This document shows positions 55,501 through 63,595 of a stretch of DNA of 64,000 nt, one piece after another. The stretch is from Trissonchulus latispiculum (taxonomy: Eukaryota; Nematoda; Enoplea; Enoplida; Ironidae), in NCBI GenBank assembly GCA_030248195.1, contig JASAND010004248.1, forward strand, positions 62,001-126,000, in the 5' to 3' direction. Each line of letters opens with the position of its first letter. The first letter of the stretch is position 1. The translations under genes were made by a program, and so were the position numbers. Under the pieces are notes generated by a model. That model was not told the origin of the DNA and did not search any database. It worked only from the letters and a program-made list of their open reading frames with translations.

Positions 55501-58500
55501 CCTTGCCGCCGCCACCAGCGAAGTTGCCACCATTGACTCTGTACCGGCCCGGTACTGGAGATCCTCGGAGCCGAACCCAGCCACCGGAAACCTACCGGTC
55601 GGGCTTTCGCTCGGCACCGACTACACCGAAGGCAACTGGTTCGGTGGAGGTACAACCTGCCGCCAGTTCTCAACCGGCCGACGAACGCGAGGAAGCGTAT
55701 GAATCCGAACCGGAAGCGGGCGACTTCAAAATTGTTGAAGAAGCCAACACCGACGAAGAAATGCCGATGGACGCCGACGAAGGCCGTCCACCGGACCGTT
55801 CATCGCGATCTCCGACTCCGACGGAAGAAGATGCTCAACGGGAAGCCGGAACCTTCCGACCTCCGGCACTCGACGAGGGTGCTGCTGGTCCGGCAATGTA
55901 TTCTCCTTTGCCTTTGACTGGGTGGGGCCGACCTCGCTCGGCTGGTCCTTTCCCGGCGGTTTCTCCACCGCCTGGACTCCCGCCCTTGAGACAATCACTG
56001 CCGCCTGTGGGTTCGACCCCGGCCGCAGTTAACCCGTCCACGGTCGATGAACTTTTGGCTGCCCATCCTGGGATTCCCTTTCAGAGTTATCAGGAAGCTC
56101 GACGCTTCTTGGTCGCGTGTGGGGAACGTCCCTATGGGGTAACTGGTCCATCGGGATTCCTGCCTTACCTGGACCACTGGGATCTTGAAATCCCTACCAC
56201 AATCGTCCAATCAACTACAAGGACCCATCCAGAAACAGGTGTCCAAACGCAGGAACTGGTACCCATGGCCCAGATGCAGCCCTACATCCAAATCTTCGGC
56301 CGGGATGGACTTGCTCTGTTACGAACTCTCTATCTGGAGACTTTGCCCGGTATTACCCAACCTGCCCGCCACATTTATGTGGTTGGCCCGCCCTCGGACC
56401 CGGGTGATCCGTACTATAACCCCGAGGACTTCTTCCGGATGGTCGACCTGGGGCTCCCGGTTTTCTGGGAGGTGTATAAGGAAATCCCGGTGGGTGGAGA
56501 GGGTACTACCCAGCAGTGGAATGAGCTGGTGATTCTCTATCGCCGGCGTAGCCATCGTCCTGAAGGGTGTACGGCGACGTATGGGGTCCTGCCCTTTGTG
56601 AACACTTTGAACATTTTGATCATCGGCGACACCAACTTTTCTCGGGTAATTGAGCCGATGAAATTGGTTGCCGCCCAACGACAGATGGTCCAGCAGGTAA
56701 TGGACGACATTGACCTTCAGGGGATGAACCCGGTGGAGGTGATGCGGGAATATGAGGGACTATATCAGCGGCCTAGTCGGCGACTGCCGGCACCTCAGAC
56801 CCTTTTGGTCCCCAAGGAGGAGCTGGTGCTCCCATCCTCGACCGCTCCATCGATGGTGGTCACCCGACAGACTGTCCCGGTCCGACCTGTGGCACCTACT
56901 GCTCCGTCTTTGGTGGGGCAACGCTTGACTACTTCGACCCCGTCGACATCTACGGCTCGGTCGGCCGCCAAAAGCCGACGTTTGGAACCTTCAGAGGGCG
57001 ACGCCCGGGATGAGAAACCTGCTCAGAAGGCGCTACAACAACCGAAATCTCAGCCTTCGCCGACTAAGAAGAAATCGGAACCATCTACGTCCCAAAAGCC
57101 GACTGCGGTCGTCGGCATGGACTTGGACCCAGCGGTTCCTGGAAGTGGTCGTGGTCGTGGCTCATCGCGGTCGGAATCGGGTTCTGACTTGTCGACTCGG
57201 ACTGGCAGAACCTGGTCGTCTCGCGGTCGAGGTCGCCGACTGGATTCGTCCGATCGGGGCCGACACCGCCCATCCGAGGGGGCTACGCCCGGTCCATCCA
57301 GATTTGGGCCCAGGGACACTGGAACTCGCGATACCCGTGATGCCAAATCGACGTCTCGTCAGTCTCAGCGTCGAGAAGGATCGAAACCTCCGCCTTCGAT
57401 CGAGTTGCGGGAGCGTACGTCGTCGTCGCATCGTCAGCGTCGCGAACGTTCGCCGAGCGGTGCTCGATATCGCTCGCCGACTCCGCCTCGCGATCGCAGG
57501 TCTGGATCACGATACACGCAAGAAGACTTCAAACGTGCAGCGAGTCGAGAACGCCGACGTGAGGCCGACAGACGGTCGGCTACAACGCCGACGAAGGATC
57601 GCCGTCGTTCGTCGAGAGACCGACCCCCGGCCTATCCGACAACTGATGATCGCCGAAAGGGTCGTGGCCATCGACGGACCTCGACCCCGATTCAGAAGGG
57701 ACGGTTCGAATCGCCGACCAGTAAGCGATATTCGCTACCGACGGTGACGGTTACACCGGGGCCTGGGAAAAGGCAAGTGGTCCGAACTTTACCACCGGAA
57801 TATCCCGATAATTACACCAGGGACAGTTTCCCCCCATTTCGGGTATTCCTGGCGACGGTCCTCTGCGAAATGAAGAACGAGGACATGGGTGAACGGGTTC
57901 GGCGAGGTGTGACGGTTCCAGTCTATGAGCCATTCGTGATTGAGCAGCCGACTCAAGCGGAGATCGATGCTATCGTCCAGGCGTCGAATCCTGCGAAGCC
58001 GGTGGTATACCAACGGGACTTTTCCGGCCGCTGGCGGGCAACCAGCGTGCCTGGGGATCACCACTGGGTCGAATTGCATCCGTGGATCCAGCTTTTGCGT
58101 CGGGTTGTGCTCAATTGGTTGGTGGAAAATGCTGAGACGGCGCCTCGACTTCCAGATGACTTCATTGACAATTATCTGTATAACCATATGAGGGAGATCG
58201 ACCCGGATTTGACGGAGCGGGTCACTATGAGACCGATTTCTGGTTTGGATGCCAACCGGAAACCGATGTCTCGGTCCAATTGGAAGATTCATCCGTACTG
58301 CTTTCCGAATGGGGATGTCTATCCCGAGGTCATAGTCGATCGCATCGGCTCGAATGATCGTTGGGCGAATATTCTCGCGGTGGCAGCTGTTGTCCCCGAG
58401 ATGTTTCGGTATCCGCATTTGCTGGGTAAGCGAAGAGCCGCCCACTTCTATGCCTGCAGCATGCATTCCCGCCGATTGCGTCTGCGATGTTTGACTATCC

Positions 58501-59459
58501 AGAAGGCGATGAAGCGATATCACCGCCCCCACGTGAACGGTATCACCGACGTGGAAGGGGAGCGGTTCCTCTATTTCTACATCCGCCATCACTATCCATT
58601 TTCTTTCATGTATCACCACAAGCGGTTCTTGTCATTGCCTGTCGAGCAGTTCCAGGGCCAGTACGTCCGTACAAAGGAACATTTGTACCAGGGCCGAAAG
58701 GGCTGGCACTGCAATGCCGAGGACGTCTGCGAGCTGGTGTGGCGAGAAAGCCAGGCGGATGGTTACACCATTAAGCGCGAGACGGATCGACTGATGGCTG
58801 CCTACCATCCGTGTCGCCTTCAGATGTGGCAATCTGGGGCCGATCAGTTGACCCAGCGCCTGATCATGTATCACGCCTTGTACAATTCCCCGGAAATGCA
58901 GGACGAGCTGGTCGAAACGATCGGTTGCTTGTATGGGAAAGCTTCACAGGATCCATGGTGGGGAATCGGCGCCCGACTCCGCCAGGACCTGAGGCCGGAT
59001 GACATCCGTACCTATGGGCGAGAAAGTTGGATCTTCGACCCGGATCGTTGGGATGGTCGGAATATCCAAGGCTGTCTCTACACGGAAATGGGCTTGTGGT
59101 TCATGCAAGCCGGTCCGGATGAGCTTTGGGTTGACCGGTACAACCGACAACCCCTGCCGGACGATGAGATGGAGGCCTATCGCCAGGTCGTCCGTCAACG
59201 CATCCAGGCAGCAGCCGAGAATTATCGTCAAGGAAAGCCCGCGCCGCCTTTCCATCGTAAGGACGCGCCGGCTGTGCTTCGAAACCAGCCGATTGACCTC
59301 GGACCCAATCGTCATGGGATCCATATCATGGGATGCGCGCCCGAAGGTCAGGAGAAGAACGTCTATTCTCCGGCGGCCTATATCCTGATTTCCAACCCAT
59401 TGGAACCCCGTCCGCGGGATGACCATCGCCCTGATGACATTATTATGGTCGAATACTGA
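52524..59459 (+). CDS. Giant accessory ORF3: DEDDy exonuclease-like plus NADAR domain polyprotein
   Basis: An intact 2,311-codon frame downstream of pol in the same orientation. I use the first ATG (52,524); the frame is open a few codons upstream. Residues 1-about 470 are disordered with a short coiled coil at 262-289 (LLDIRRQIEELQAMEAELCQ). An exonuclease-like domain spans about 580-790: VVAMDTEGG (D591, E593), FAGAHADMLRL (D666), TQYALADVLNIY (Y764, D768), matching motifs I, II and III of the RNase D/WRN-type DEDDy 3'-5' exonucleases. An unassigned globular part is at about 1,170-1,430. A Ser/Arg-rich segment is at about 1,535-1,740. A NADAR domain is at about 2,015-2,190: TKEHLYQGRKGW (E2052, H2053, Q2056), MWQSGADQLTQRLIMYHALY, SQDPWWGIG (D2143, W2146) and WDGRNIQGCLYTEMG (N2180). 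PTQAEIDA occurs at 478-485 and again at 1,809-1,816. NADAR enzymes are known as N-glycosidases acting on ADP-ribose-linked or riboflavin-pathway substrates. Its role in the element is unknown. It could be processed by the element protease. Confidence 0.88.
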   Translation: MEKKSPKSELRRKKDPMFGQGFAQGQPPDPDDLEQFPVSNYLKSVVDDLGGDHPLGQNPAVPSCVASTFAVASDSPVVSDSFLDSAAPANISYGELYSGVTTAAERRMALGAAHLDPQPDMPTPSPVDPFNTGSMDPQSPPAVGAEVTIGYNPVTQDTLAEARGSSATPTGPRAGYARQSDAHSGKEDQQPDSSSVVLGAKRSASNVSDDSEDGAEHQKTKPDGKKPKSTSVTITLKDSRSAVIPGTSSDTAQSTKDSSEPRSLLDIRRQIEELQAMEAELCQKVDESTQQKMDSSVSASSSGSKSRRKVRQPERRHQAGDARSATETDEAASTSSRPTRTSRRLQQKAAQAKQQIQPDPPRAAPTETNPSVAQETATPASNQPESMGSDDDCQILGEHLVVDEAGAESATASIGDEFFGQTAARFAAGMDDMAASVPVVQPGHAYSLPVMRSALEEIQTADPLTLRSRAMQLTVREPTQAEIDAVPHEFRVRAADHAMGFQSFLKYLQHVIMGREEELRMAEPYAGVKEAVQDIILRDKALRYQRVRVEDLTLPPHFQQPVNLVRTIEDLVWAVPDIWQLYRITGVVAMDTEGGISAQFGNNQEATLNILQIVGPVPAEHPKAYLIMVSEILATTTDFYPVLHLIRMILNPPEPVYMVFAGAHADMLRLARFCGVRYMENYVAELGEVVVQSIPYIEARRRRDPSVPEYGWEAYHQDVHHPFWEQHYGLHKWAEACDVPSAKGMKPVRFYGCSVFPTKEDTQYALADVLNIYSVLATIAKAVTAEDWTQIIYLSGALHTFGRHAKVWANIAGTNYAMGPLQQAAADTPNYGKASREQKQAQLRKRQKLSNNRTQMIEDAKGKFAWSLLIPEEKGGNTMHPLRVVSWVPLLRILRDFWILKYPILRRRDDVLDWDRYAAVAERRHRSDPQYVVGEHPTLQDREETAESVIEPTGWSDSEASEKSRTTISSAPTETAVEPSPTRAPLRRFQQMTLPPPPAKLPPLTLYRPGTGDPRSRTQPPETYRSGFRSAPTTPKATGSVEVQPAASSQPADEREEAYESEPEAGDFKIVEEANTDEEMPMDADEGRPPDRSSRSPTPTEEDAQREAGTFRPPALDEGAAGPAMYSPLPLTGWGRPRSAGPFPAVSPPPGLPPLRQSLPPVGSTPAAVNPSTVDELLAAHPGIPFQSYQEARRFLVACGERPYGVTGPSGFLPYLDHWDLEIPTTIVQSTTRTHPETGVQTQELVPMAQMQPYIQIFGRDGLALLRTLYLETLPGITQPARHIYVVGPPSDPGDPYYNPEDFFRMVDLGLPVFWEVYKEIPVGGEGTTQQWNELVILYRRRSHRPEGCTATYGVLPFVNTLNILIIGDTNFSRVIEPMKLVAAQRQMVQQVMDDIDLQGMNPVEVMREYEGLYQRPSRRLPAPQTLLVPKEELVLPSSTAPSMVVTRQTVPVRPVAPTAPSLVGQRLTTSTPSTSTARSAAKSRRLEPSEGDARDEKPAQKALQQPKSQPSPTKKKSEPSTSQKPTAVVGMDLDPAVPGSGRGRGSSRSESGSDLSTRTGRTWSSRGRGRRLDSSDRGRHRPSEGATPGPSRFGPRDTGTRDTRDAKSTSRQSQRREGSKPPPSIELRERTSSSHRQRRERSPSGARYRSPTPPRDRRSGSRYTQEDFKRAASRERRREADRRSATTPTKDRRRSSRDRPPAYPTTDDRRKGRGHRRTSTPIQKGRFESPTSKRYSLPTVTVTPGPGKRQVVRTLPPEYPDNYTRDSFPPFRVFLATVLCEMKNEDMGERVRRGVTVPVYEPFVIEQPTQAEIDAIVQASNPAKPVVYQRDFSGRWRATSVPGDHHWVELHPWIQLLRRVVLNWLVENAETAPRLPDDFIDNYLYNHMREIDPDLTERVTMRPISGLDANRKPMSRSNWKIHPYCFPNGDVYPEVIVDRIGSNDRWANILAVAAVVPEMFRYPHLLGKRRAAHFYACSMHSRRLRLRCLTIQKAMKRYHRPHVNGITDVEGERFLYFYIRHHYPFSFMYHHKRFLSLPVEQFQGQYVRTKEHLYQGRKGWHCNAEDVCELVWRESQADGYTIKRETDRLMAAYHPCRLQMWQSGADQLTQRLIMYHALYNSPEMQDELVETIGCLYGKASQDPWWGIGARLRQDLRPDDIRTYGRESWIFDPDRWDGRNIQGCLYTEMGLWFMQAGPDELWVDRYNRQPLPDDEMEAYRQVVRQRIQAAAENYRQGKPAPPFHRKDAPAVLRNQPIDLGPNRHGIHIMGCAPEGQEKNVYSPAAYILISNPLEPRPRDDHRPDDIIMVEY

Positions 59460-59928
59460 GGGGGCGTTGCCCGATTCGACCCGGCCTTCCTTCCCCTATC
59501 AGTGACTGGTCGTACCACAATTCACTGTTTTGGACCTAATTTCCTGATCCTACCATCATTGTGACTTTTCTTTTTGGATTTGGTCTAGCCTTCGTCCCAT
59601 TCCACCCCAAATGGACCGGCGACGCCGAATTCCAATTCTCGGATGTGACTATTTTCACTTGATCTGATGATCCTGATCCATATATAGATCTATTGTTTTA
59701 CCTCATTTTGATATTTTTGTATGTGTTTTTGCGAAAGTGACGCTTTAGTCTACGTATATTATTTTGTTTTGTTTTATCACTCGTGTATGTTGACTAGTCG
59801 ATTTCGAACCTGTTATTTCTTGTGTGTTTTCTAGTAATTCGTATAGTATTTTGTATTGGTTATTTGAACTTGGGATTTTTGTGTGTGTGTTTGTGCGCTT
59901 TTTATATTTTTTTATTTTTGTTTTTTTT

Positions 59929-60011
<83 letters not shown>

Positions 60012-60760
60012 CTTTGCCAATGCATAATATTTGCTCATAATCTGTGTGCTTTATATATAGCCTTATTTGATTCCAGCTACTTATTTTTGTTGTGTATTTT
60101 GTCATTCCAGTATATACTGCCATTCGTTTTTGCAGGGTACAACCCTATGCAGCTTTATTATGTATACGTATCTTATATACTAGTTGCCATCATGGCTCTG
60201 CCATGCATAAATTTGTATGAAAATACCAACTTGTCCAATAGGATGGGTTACACCCAAATAGGGCATCACCCTACAGTGTGTCCTTTTATAGTTACTTGTT
60301 AATTATATACGTAACTTGCATCCAGGGTGATCGTGTGATAAGCGCTAACCCTTGGTATGTCAAGTATAAATTTAACTTTATATTAATTTTCCTAGCGCTT
60401 CATTTATTATATACACACTGTTTGAATTTATTTCCATCAGGAGGGTGAGCCCTCTTCCCTTGAGAAATTTCTTGGGTATTTTCATATTTAGTTTCTTCAA
60501 TTTTCTTCTACTAGTACGGTTTTTTCTACGGTTTCTACCAAATACGTGTATTTTTGTATTGCTTTACGTACGTATGTACTTGTGTTTTTTCTACTGTTAC
60601 TAGTATTTCTAGTATATTTATTTGTTTTTGTGTACGTATACATTTGCAATAGTTTTTTCAGCGTAAAGTGCTTTGTAAATTGTTTGTGGGAGCGACGCTC
60701 ACGTACCAAGCGCCGTACGGTCAGTCCTCTCAGGAGTTCGGACGGCGAGCCCTGGGGAGA
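59460..60760 (+). other. Gypsy 3' untranslated region
   Basis: T-rich sequence between the ORF3 stop and the presumed U3. It contains the second T homopolymer (59,930-60,011) and no ORF of note. A purine-rich CCTGGGGAGA at 60,751-60,760 just before TGTAACG is the best polypurine-tract candidate. Confidence 0.55.
59930..60011 (+). repeat. T82 homopolymer downstream of ORF3
   Basis: A T-run preceded by TTTTTGTTTTTTTTG, closely resembling the context of the T86 run after integrase. It lies 470 bp after the ORF3 stop. Confidence 0.9.
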
Positions 60761-61521
60761 TGTAACGCAAGAGGCTGACTGTAACGGTCAACCTTTTCGT
60801 TATTCTCAATATTACGAAATCACTTTACTTAGCTAATAGTTGGCTTGCCTAGTCAGCAAGCATTCCTCCACGTGTCATGTAGCTCCACCTATAGGATAGG
60901 TTTGGTTGGGTGGGGTCCCCCCTTGGAGCTACATGATTGGGACACCCCAGCTAGAGGGCGCTTCTCTTGGGAGGGGGTTATCCGTCAAACTTCTCCCCCT
61001 TTCAGTTGTGGGTTTTCCCTTGTACAGTACAGTCGCTTTTCTCTCTATTCTCTCCCTATCTCCTGTATACAGTTTCTCCCCCTGTATAAATCCAGTGGGC
61101 CTTTTGTATTATTGGTACGTTAGCGGGGCTTCGCCCATTATAACTGTTTGGTGAGTTTGTGTGTGTTTATTTGACTGTATAACTGTTTGTCAGTTGGGCC
61201 TTTGCCCCCCTAAATTACTGTACTAGTTATTATTTCTATATCTGCTATATTTCCATAATACTTGTTGTACGTATTAAATATCTCCACTAGGTTTGTGTTC
61301 TTTTGGTAGGTAAATACTGAGCTCCTAGGTTAGTTTATTGTTATTTCTGAGGTGAGCGGGTGTCACCCACTCACTAGGGCTATATATTTGGCGAGGCTTC
61401 CCCGGCCGGCTCCTGCGCGGTTGGTGTGTTATTCACTTGTGCCACGGTCTCCTCGCGTGAGTTGCTTTCGCGGGGTAACGGTACTTTTGTGTTAGGCTAG
61501 TTTCACTCTGGTACCGCTACA
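60761..61521 (+). repeat. 3' LTR of the Gypsy element
   Basis: The presumed start is TGTAACGCAAG after a purine tract and the end is GGTACCGCTACA. The last 356 bp (61,166-61,521) match 43,499-43,852. The U3-like part holds an inverted pair (TGTAGCTCCA at 60,878 and TGGAGCTACA at 60,923) and a TATAAA at 61,085-61,090, plausible for the promoter. The start is inferred because the 5' copy lacks this part. Confidence 0.65.
61085..61090 (+). promoter_or_regulatory. TATA box in LTR U3
   Basis: CCTGTATAAATCCAGTGG lies about 75 bp upstream of the conserved R/U5-like part of the LTR, where an LTR promoter is expected. This block is missing from the 5' LTR copy, so the internal element as assembled may lack its own promoter. 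Confidence 0.45.
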
Positions 61522-62771
61522 CAGGATCAGAACTACATCAGAACTACATAAAATTTAAAATCTCTTCGTACAGGATCAGAAGAACTACATAAAATAAAAA
61601 TTATGTTTAAATTTATATTTTTATTATATTTATTTAATTTTATCTTGATTTTTTCCAGTAAATAATTAGTTTACACGATAAATTTAACACCCATGTTTGT
61701 CACGGTTCCATTGACTGCTGTTTCCTTAAGCCGATTTCACACGATGGGGATTTTTATGGGGATTACCCTGGAAAATCCCCCGGGGCGACAACATTCGAAG
61801 GTTTTTCCAAAAATCCCCATGGGATCCCCACGGGGCCTTTCCATGGGGATTCTGTTCACACGATGGGGAGGGGACAATCCCCTGGGGATGGCTATAGATA
61901 ACGGGTTGCTTGCTTCTATAACATTTTACTACTCCTGTGCAACTTATTAGAAAGAATTTACTTTAACAATTGGAACAATTATATTGTTTTTAAAATAATT
62001 AAAAAAAAACAAAAATAATAAAATTAATTTTTTTTTTTTGTCTTTTTTTCTTTTTTTTTTATTTTTTTTTTTTTTTTTTTTTTTGTGTTTAAAATTTTTT
62101 TTTTTTTTTGTTATTTTCTTTTTTTAAATTTTTTAAAAATGTAAAAAGTGGGTGATTTTCTTTTTTTTTTTTGTGGTATTATATTTTTTTTCTTAGTTTT
62201 ATAAAATTATTAATACAATTGGGTGGTTTTGTTTTGTTGTTGTTTTTTTTGTTTTGTGGCCATCGCATAGAGATCCCCACAAAAATCCCCATAGAACTCT
62301 CCATGGGGCATCCCCGTGGGGACAGATGGGGTCCCCTAAGGGATCCGAATGGGGATCCCCATGGGAAAATCCCTGGGGAATTCCCATGAAAATTAATTTG
62401 AATCCGTTTAATCCGACCTTTCTAATGATCACTAAAGTAGGGTCTAATATTCAAAATGATAGTTGAATGAAGCCTCCGCATACACTGACGGAATAGATTA
62501 AAATAAATTTTAATTACATTGATTTTAAACTTCTACTTAATTTATATGCACGGCTAAAGATTGGGGAAGAACAGCTAATAATAAAATATCAAATTAATTA
62601 CAGACCATAAAATTAAAACACGAAACAAAGCTGCAAAGTTGTAAAAACAATGAATACATCCAGCAGAATAATTTACAACAACCTCTAGTGAAAATTTTCC
62701 GAGGGGAAATAATTCCCTAGGAAAATTTTTCATGGGGAAAGTTCTCACGGTGGAAAATTTCCCCTGTGACA
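61522..62771. other. Right part of the outer TIR element with GGGGATCCCCATGG arrays
   Basis: Two clusters of short near-palindromic words (GGGGATTTTTATGGGGATTA, AATCCCCATGGGATCCCC and relatives) at 61,735-61,890 and 62,270-62,395 bracket a T-rich stretch (62,020-62,250). They look like subterminal arrays of another nested fold-back, whose left limit may be the TTAAGCCGATTTCACACGAT at 61,726. The terminal inverted repeat of the 20-kb insertion is at about 62,690-62,771. Non-coding. Confidence 0.55.
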
Positions 62772-62775
62772 TCGG

Positions 62776-63475
62776 CTCTTCGGAGCTCACTCAAATGTAC
62801 TTTATGCCGAAAATTCTAAAAAACTCAAAACTGCAAATTAACTACGAATTTGCCTTGGTAGAATTAAATAAAATTTTCAAGGGCCGGGTGGAAAATTGCT
62901 TCACCGTACTTCACTGTCTCAGTTTGTTTCAATAAAACATGAAATGAGTTTTTGTCCCAATCTTAATAGTTTGGTTCCTTTTTCGAAATGGTAACCTTCA
63001 TGACGATTTTGTTCTCTAACTTTTCTGTAGTCAGAGGCAACTTCCAGTTCTCTTCCAATTAGCCGCTCAAATGATATTCTTATTCGTAAAAGTGCTCTCA
63101 GTAAACAGCTTTCTAAAACCTGCAAGAATTTAATAATTGCTGCAGTTTGCTTTAAATTCTGACATTTCATCGTCCCATTTAGATAAGGTTAACAATAAGC
63201 ATTTTGGAAGCAATCATTCGAGCTTTGTGTTGGAAATGATGGAAGAGTTTAAGGCATTCCTTTAGTTTCCCCAGCTGAGTGTAACACTTTTGAGATTGGA
63301 CGAGTCATTAATTGACACATTGGGTAAACATTGGAGAGCCACAAGTCCTCGAAACGTCATCAACTATTCAAGATAGCACCTCCCGAGCCCTCAATTCATC
63401 GACTTTTGCTTACTCAATCCTGAAACTGCGACAACTTTTAACTCATTGTCAGCCTTCGGGTTCCAAAAAATTCGC
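62776..63475. other. Right-arm copy of 4,000-4,748
   Basis: Inverted copy of the left arm, including the possible exon at 63,134-62,930 (minus), which carries frame differences from its partner at 4,398-4,598. Nothing else is recognised. Confidence 0.5.
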
Positions 63476-63595
63476 TTAGGACACAGAGGCCTGTGAAATG
63501 TGTGGTTTTTGGTGACTCCAGCGCCAGCGTGTGTGATTGACGTAACCGTTTTTCTTCGCACACCAGAAGATAGCCCGATTAATCTTTGCAGACAT
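63476..63595 (-). CDS. Hypothetical small ORF, 39 codons (right-arm copy)
   Basis: This is the inverted copy of the ORF at 3,922. It starts with the same MSAKINRAIFW, reads TGG where the left copy has TAG, and ends at TAA after QASVS. A TATA box lies 38 bp upstream at 63,640-63,633. Function unknown. Confidence 0.25.
   Translation of the reverse strand: MSAKINRAIFWCAKKNGYVNHTRWRWSHQKPHISQASVS

Larger units (their letters stand above)
42459..62771. mobile_element. 20.3-kb insertion: TIR DNA element carrying a Gypsy retrotransposon
   Basis: The ends TGTCACAGGGAAAATTTCCC and GGGAAAATTTCCCCTGTGACA-type (inverted) are flanked by TCGG on both sides (42,455-42,458 and 62,772-62,775). The left arm keeps the single site at 4,749-4,752. 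The DNA-element layer comprises 42,459-about 43,260 and 61,522-62,771, with arrays of TTTCCCCCGGAAAAATTTC at 42,459-42,640 and related words at 62,690-62,771. The middle is the Gypsy element. No transposase belonging to the outer layer was recognised. Confidence 0.85.

Noticed and set aside
56600..56680. ILIIGDTNF in ORF3 as an SGNH-hydrolase block I
   Set aside because: No downstream catalytic blocks follow at the expected distances before the low-complexity segment. One short motif is not enough.
52524..59459. ORF3 as a retroviral envelope protein because of its position
   Set aside because: No signal peptide, furin-type site context, fusion peptide or transmembrane span is visible. The recognisable domains are enzymatic.
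43499..61521. Element as a Maverick/Polinton because of its size and nuclease
   Set aside because: There is no protein-primed DNA polymerase, ATPase or capsid gene. Gag-PR-RT-RH-IN order between direct repeats identifies Gypsy.
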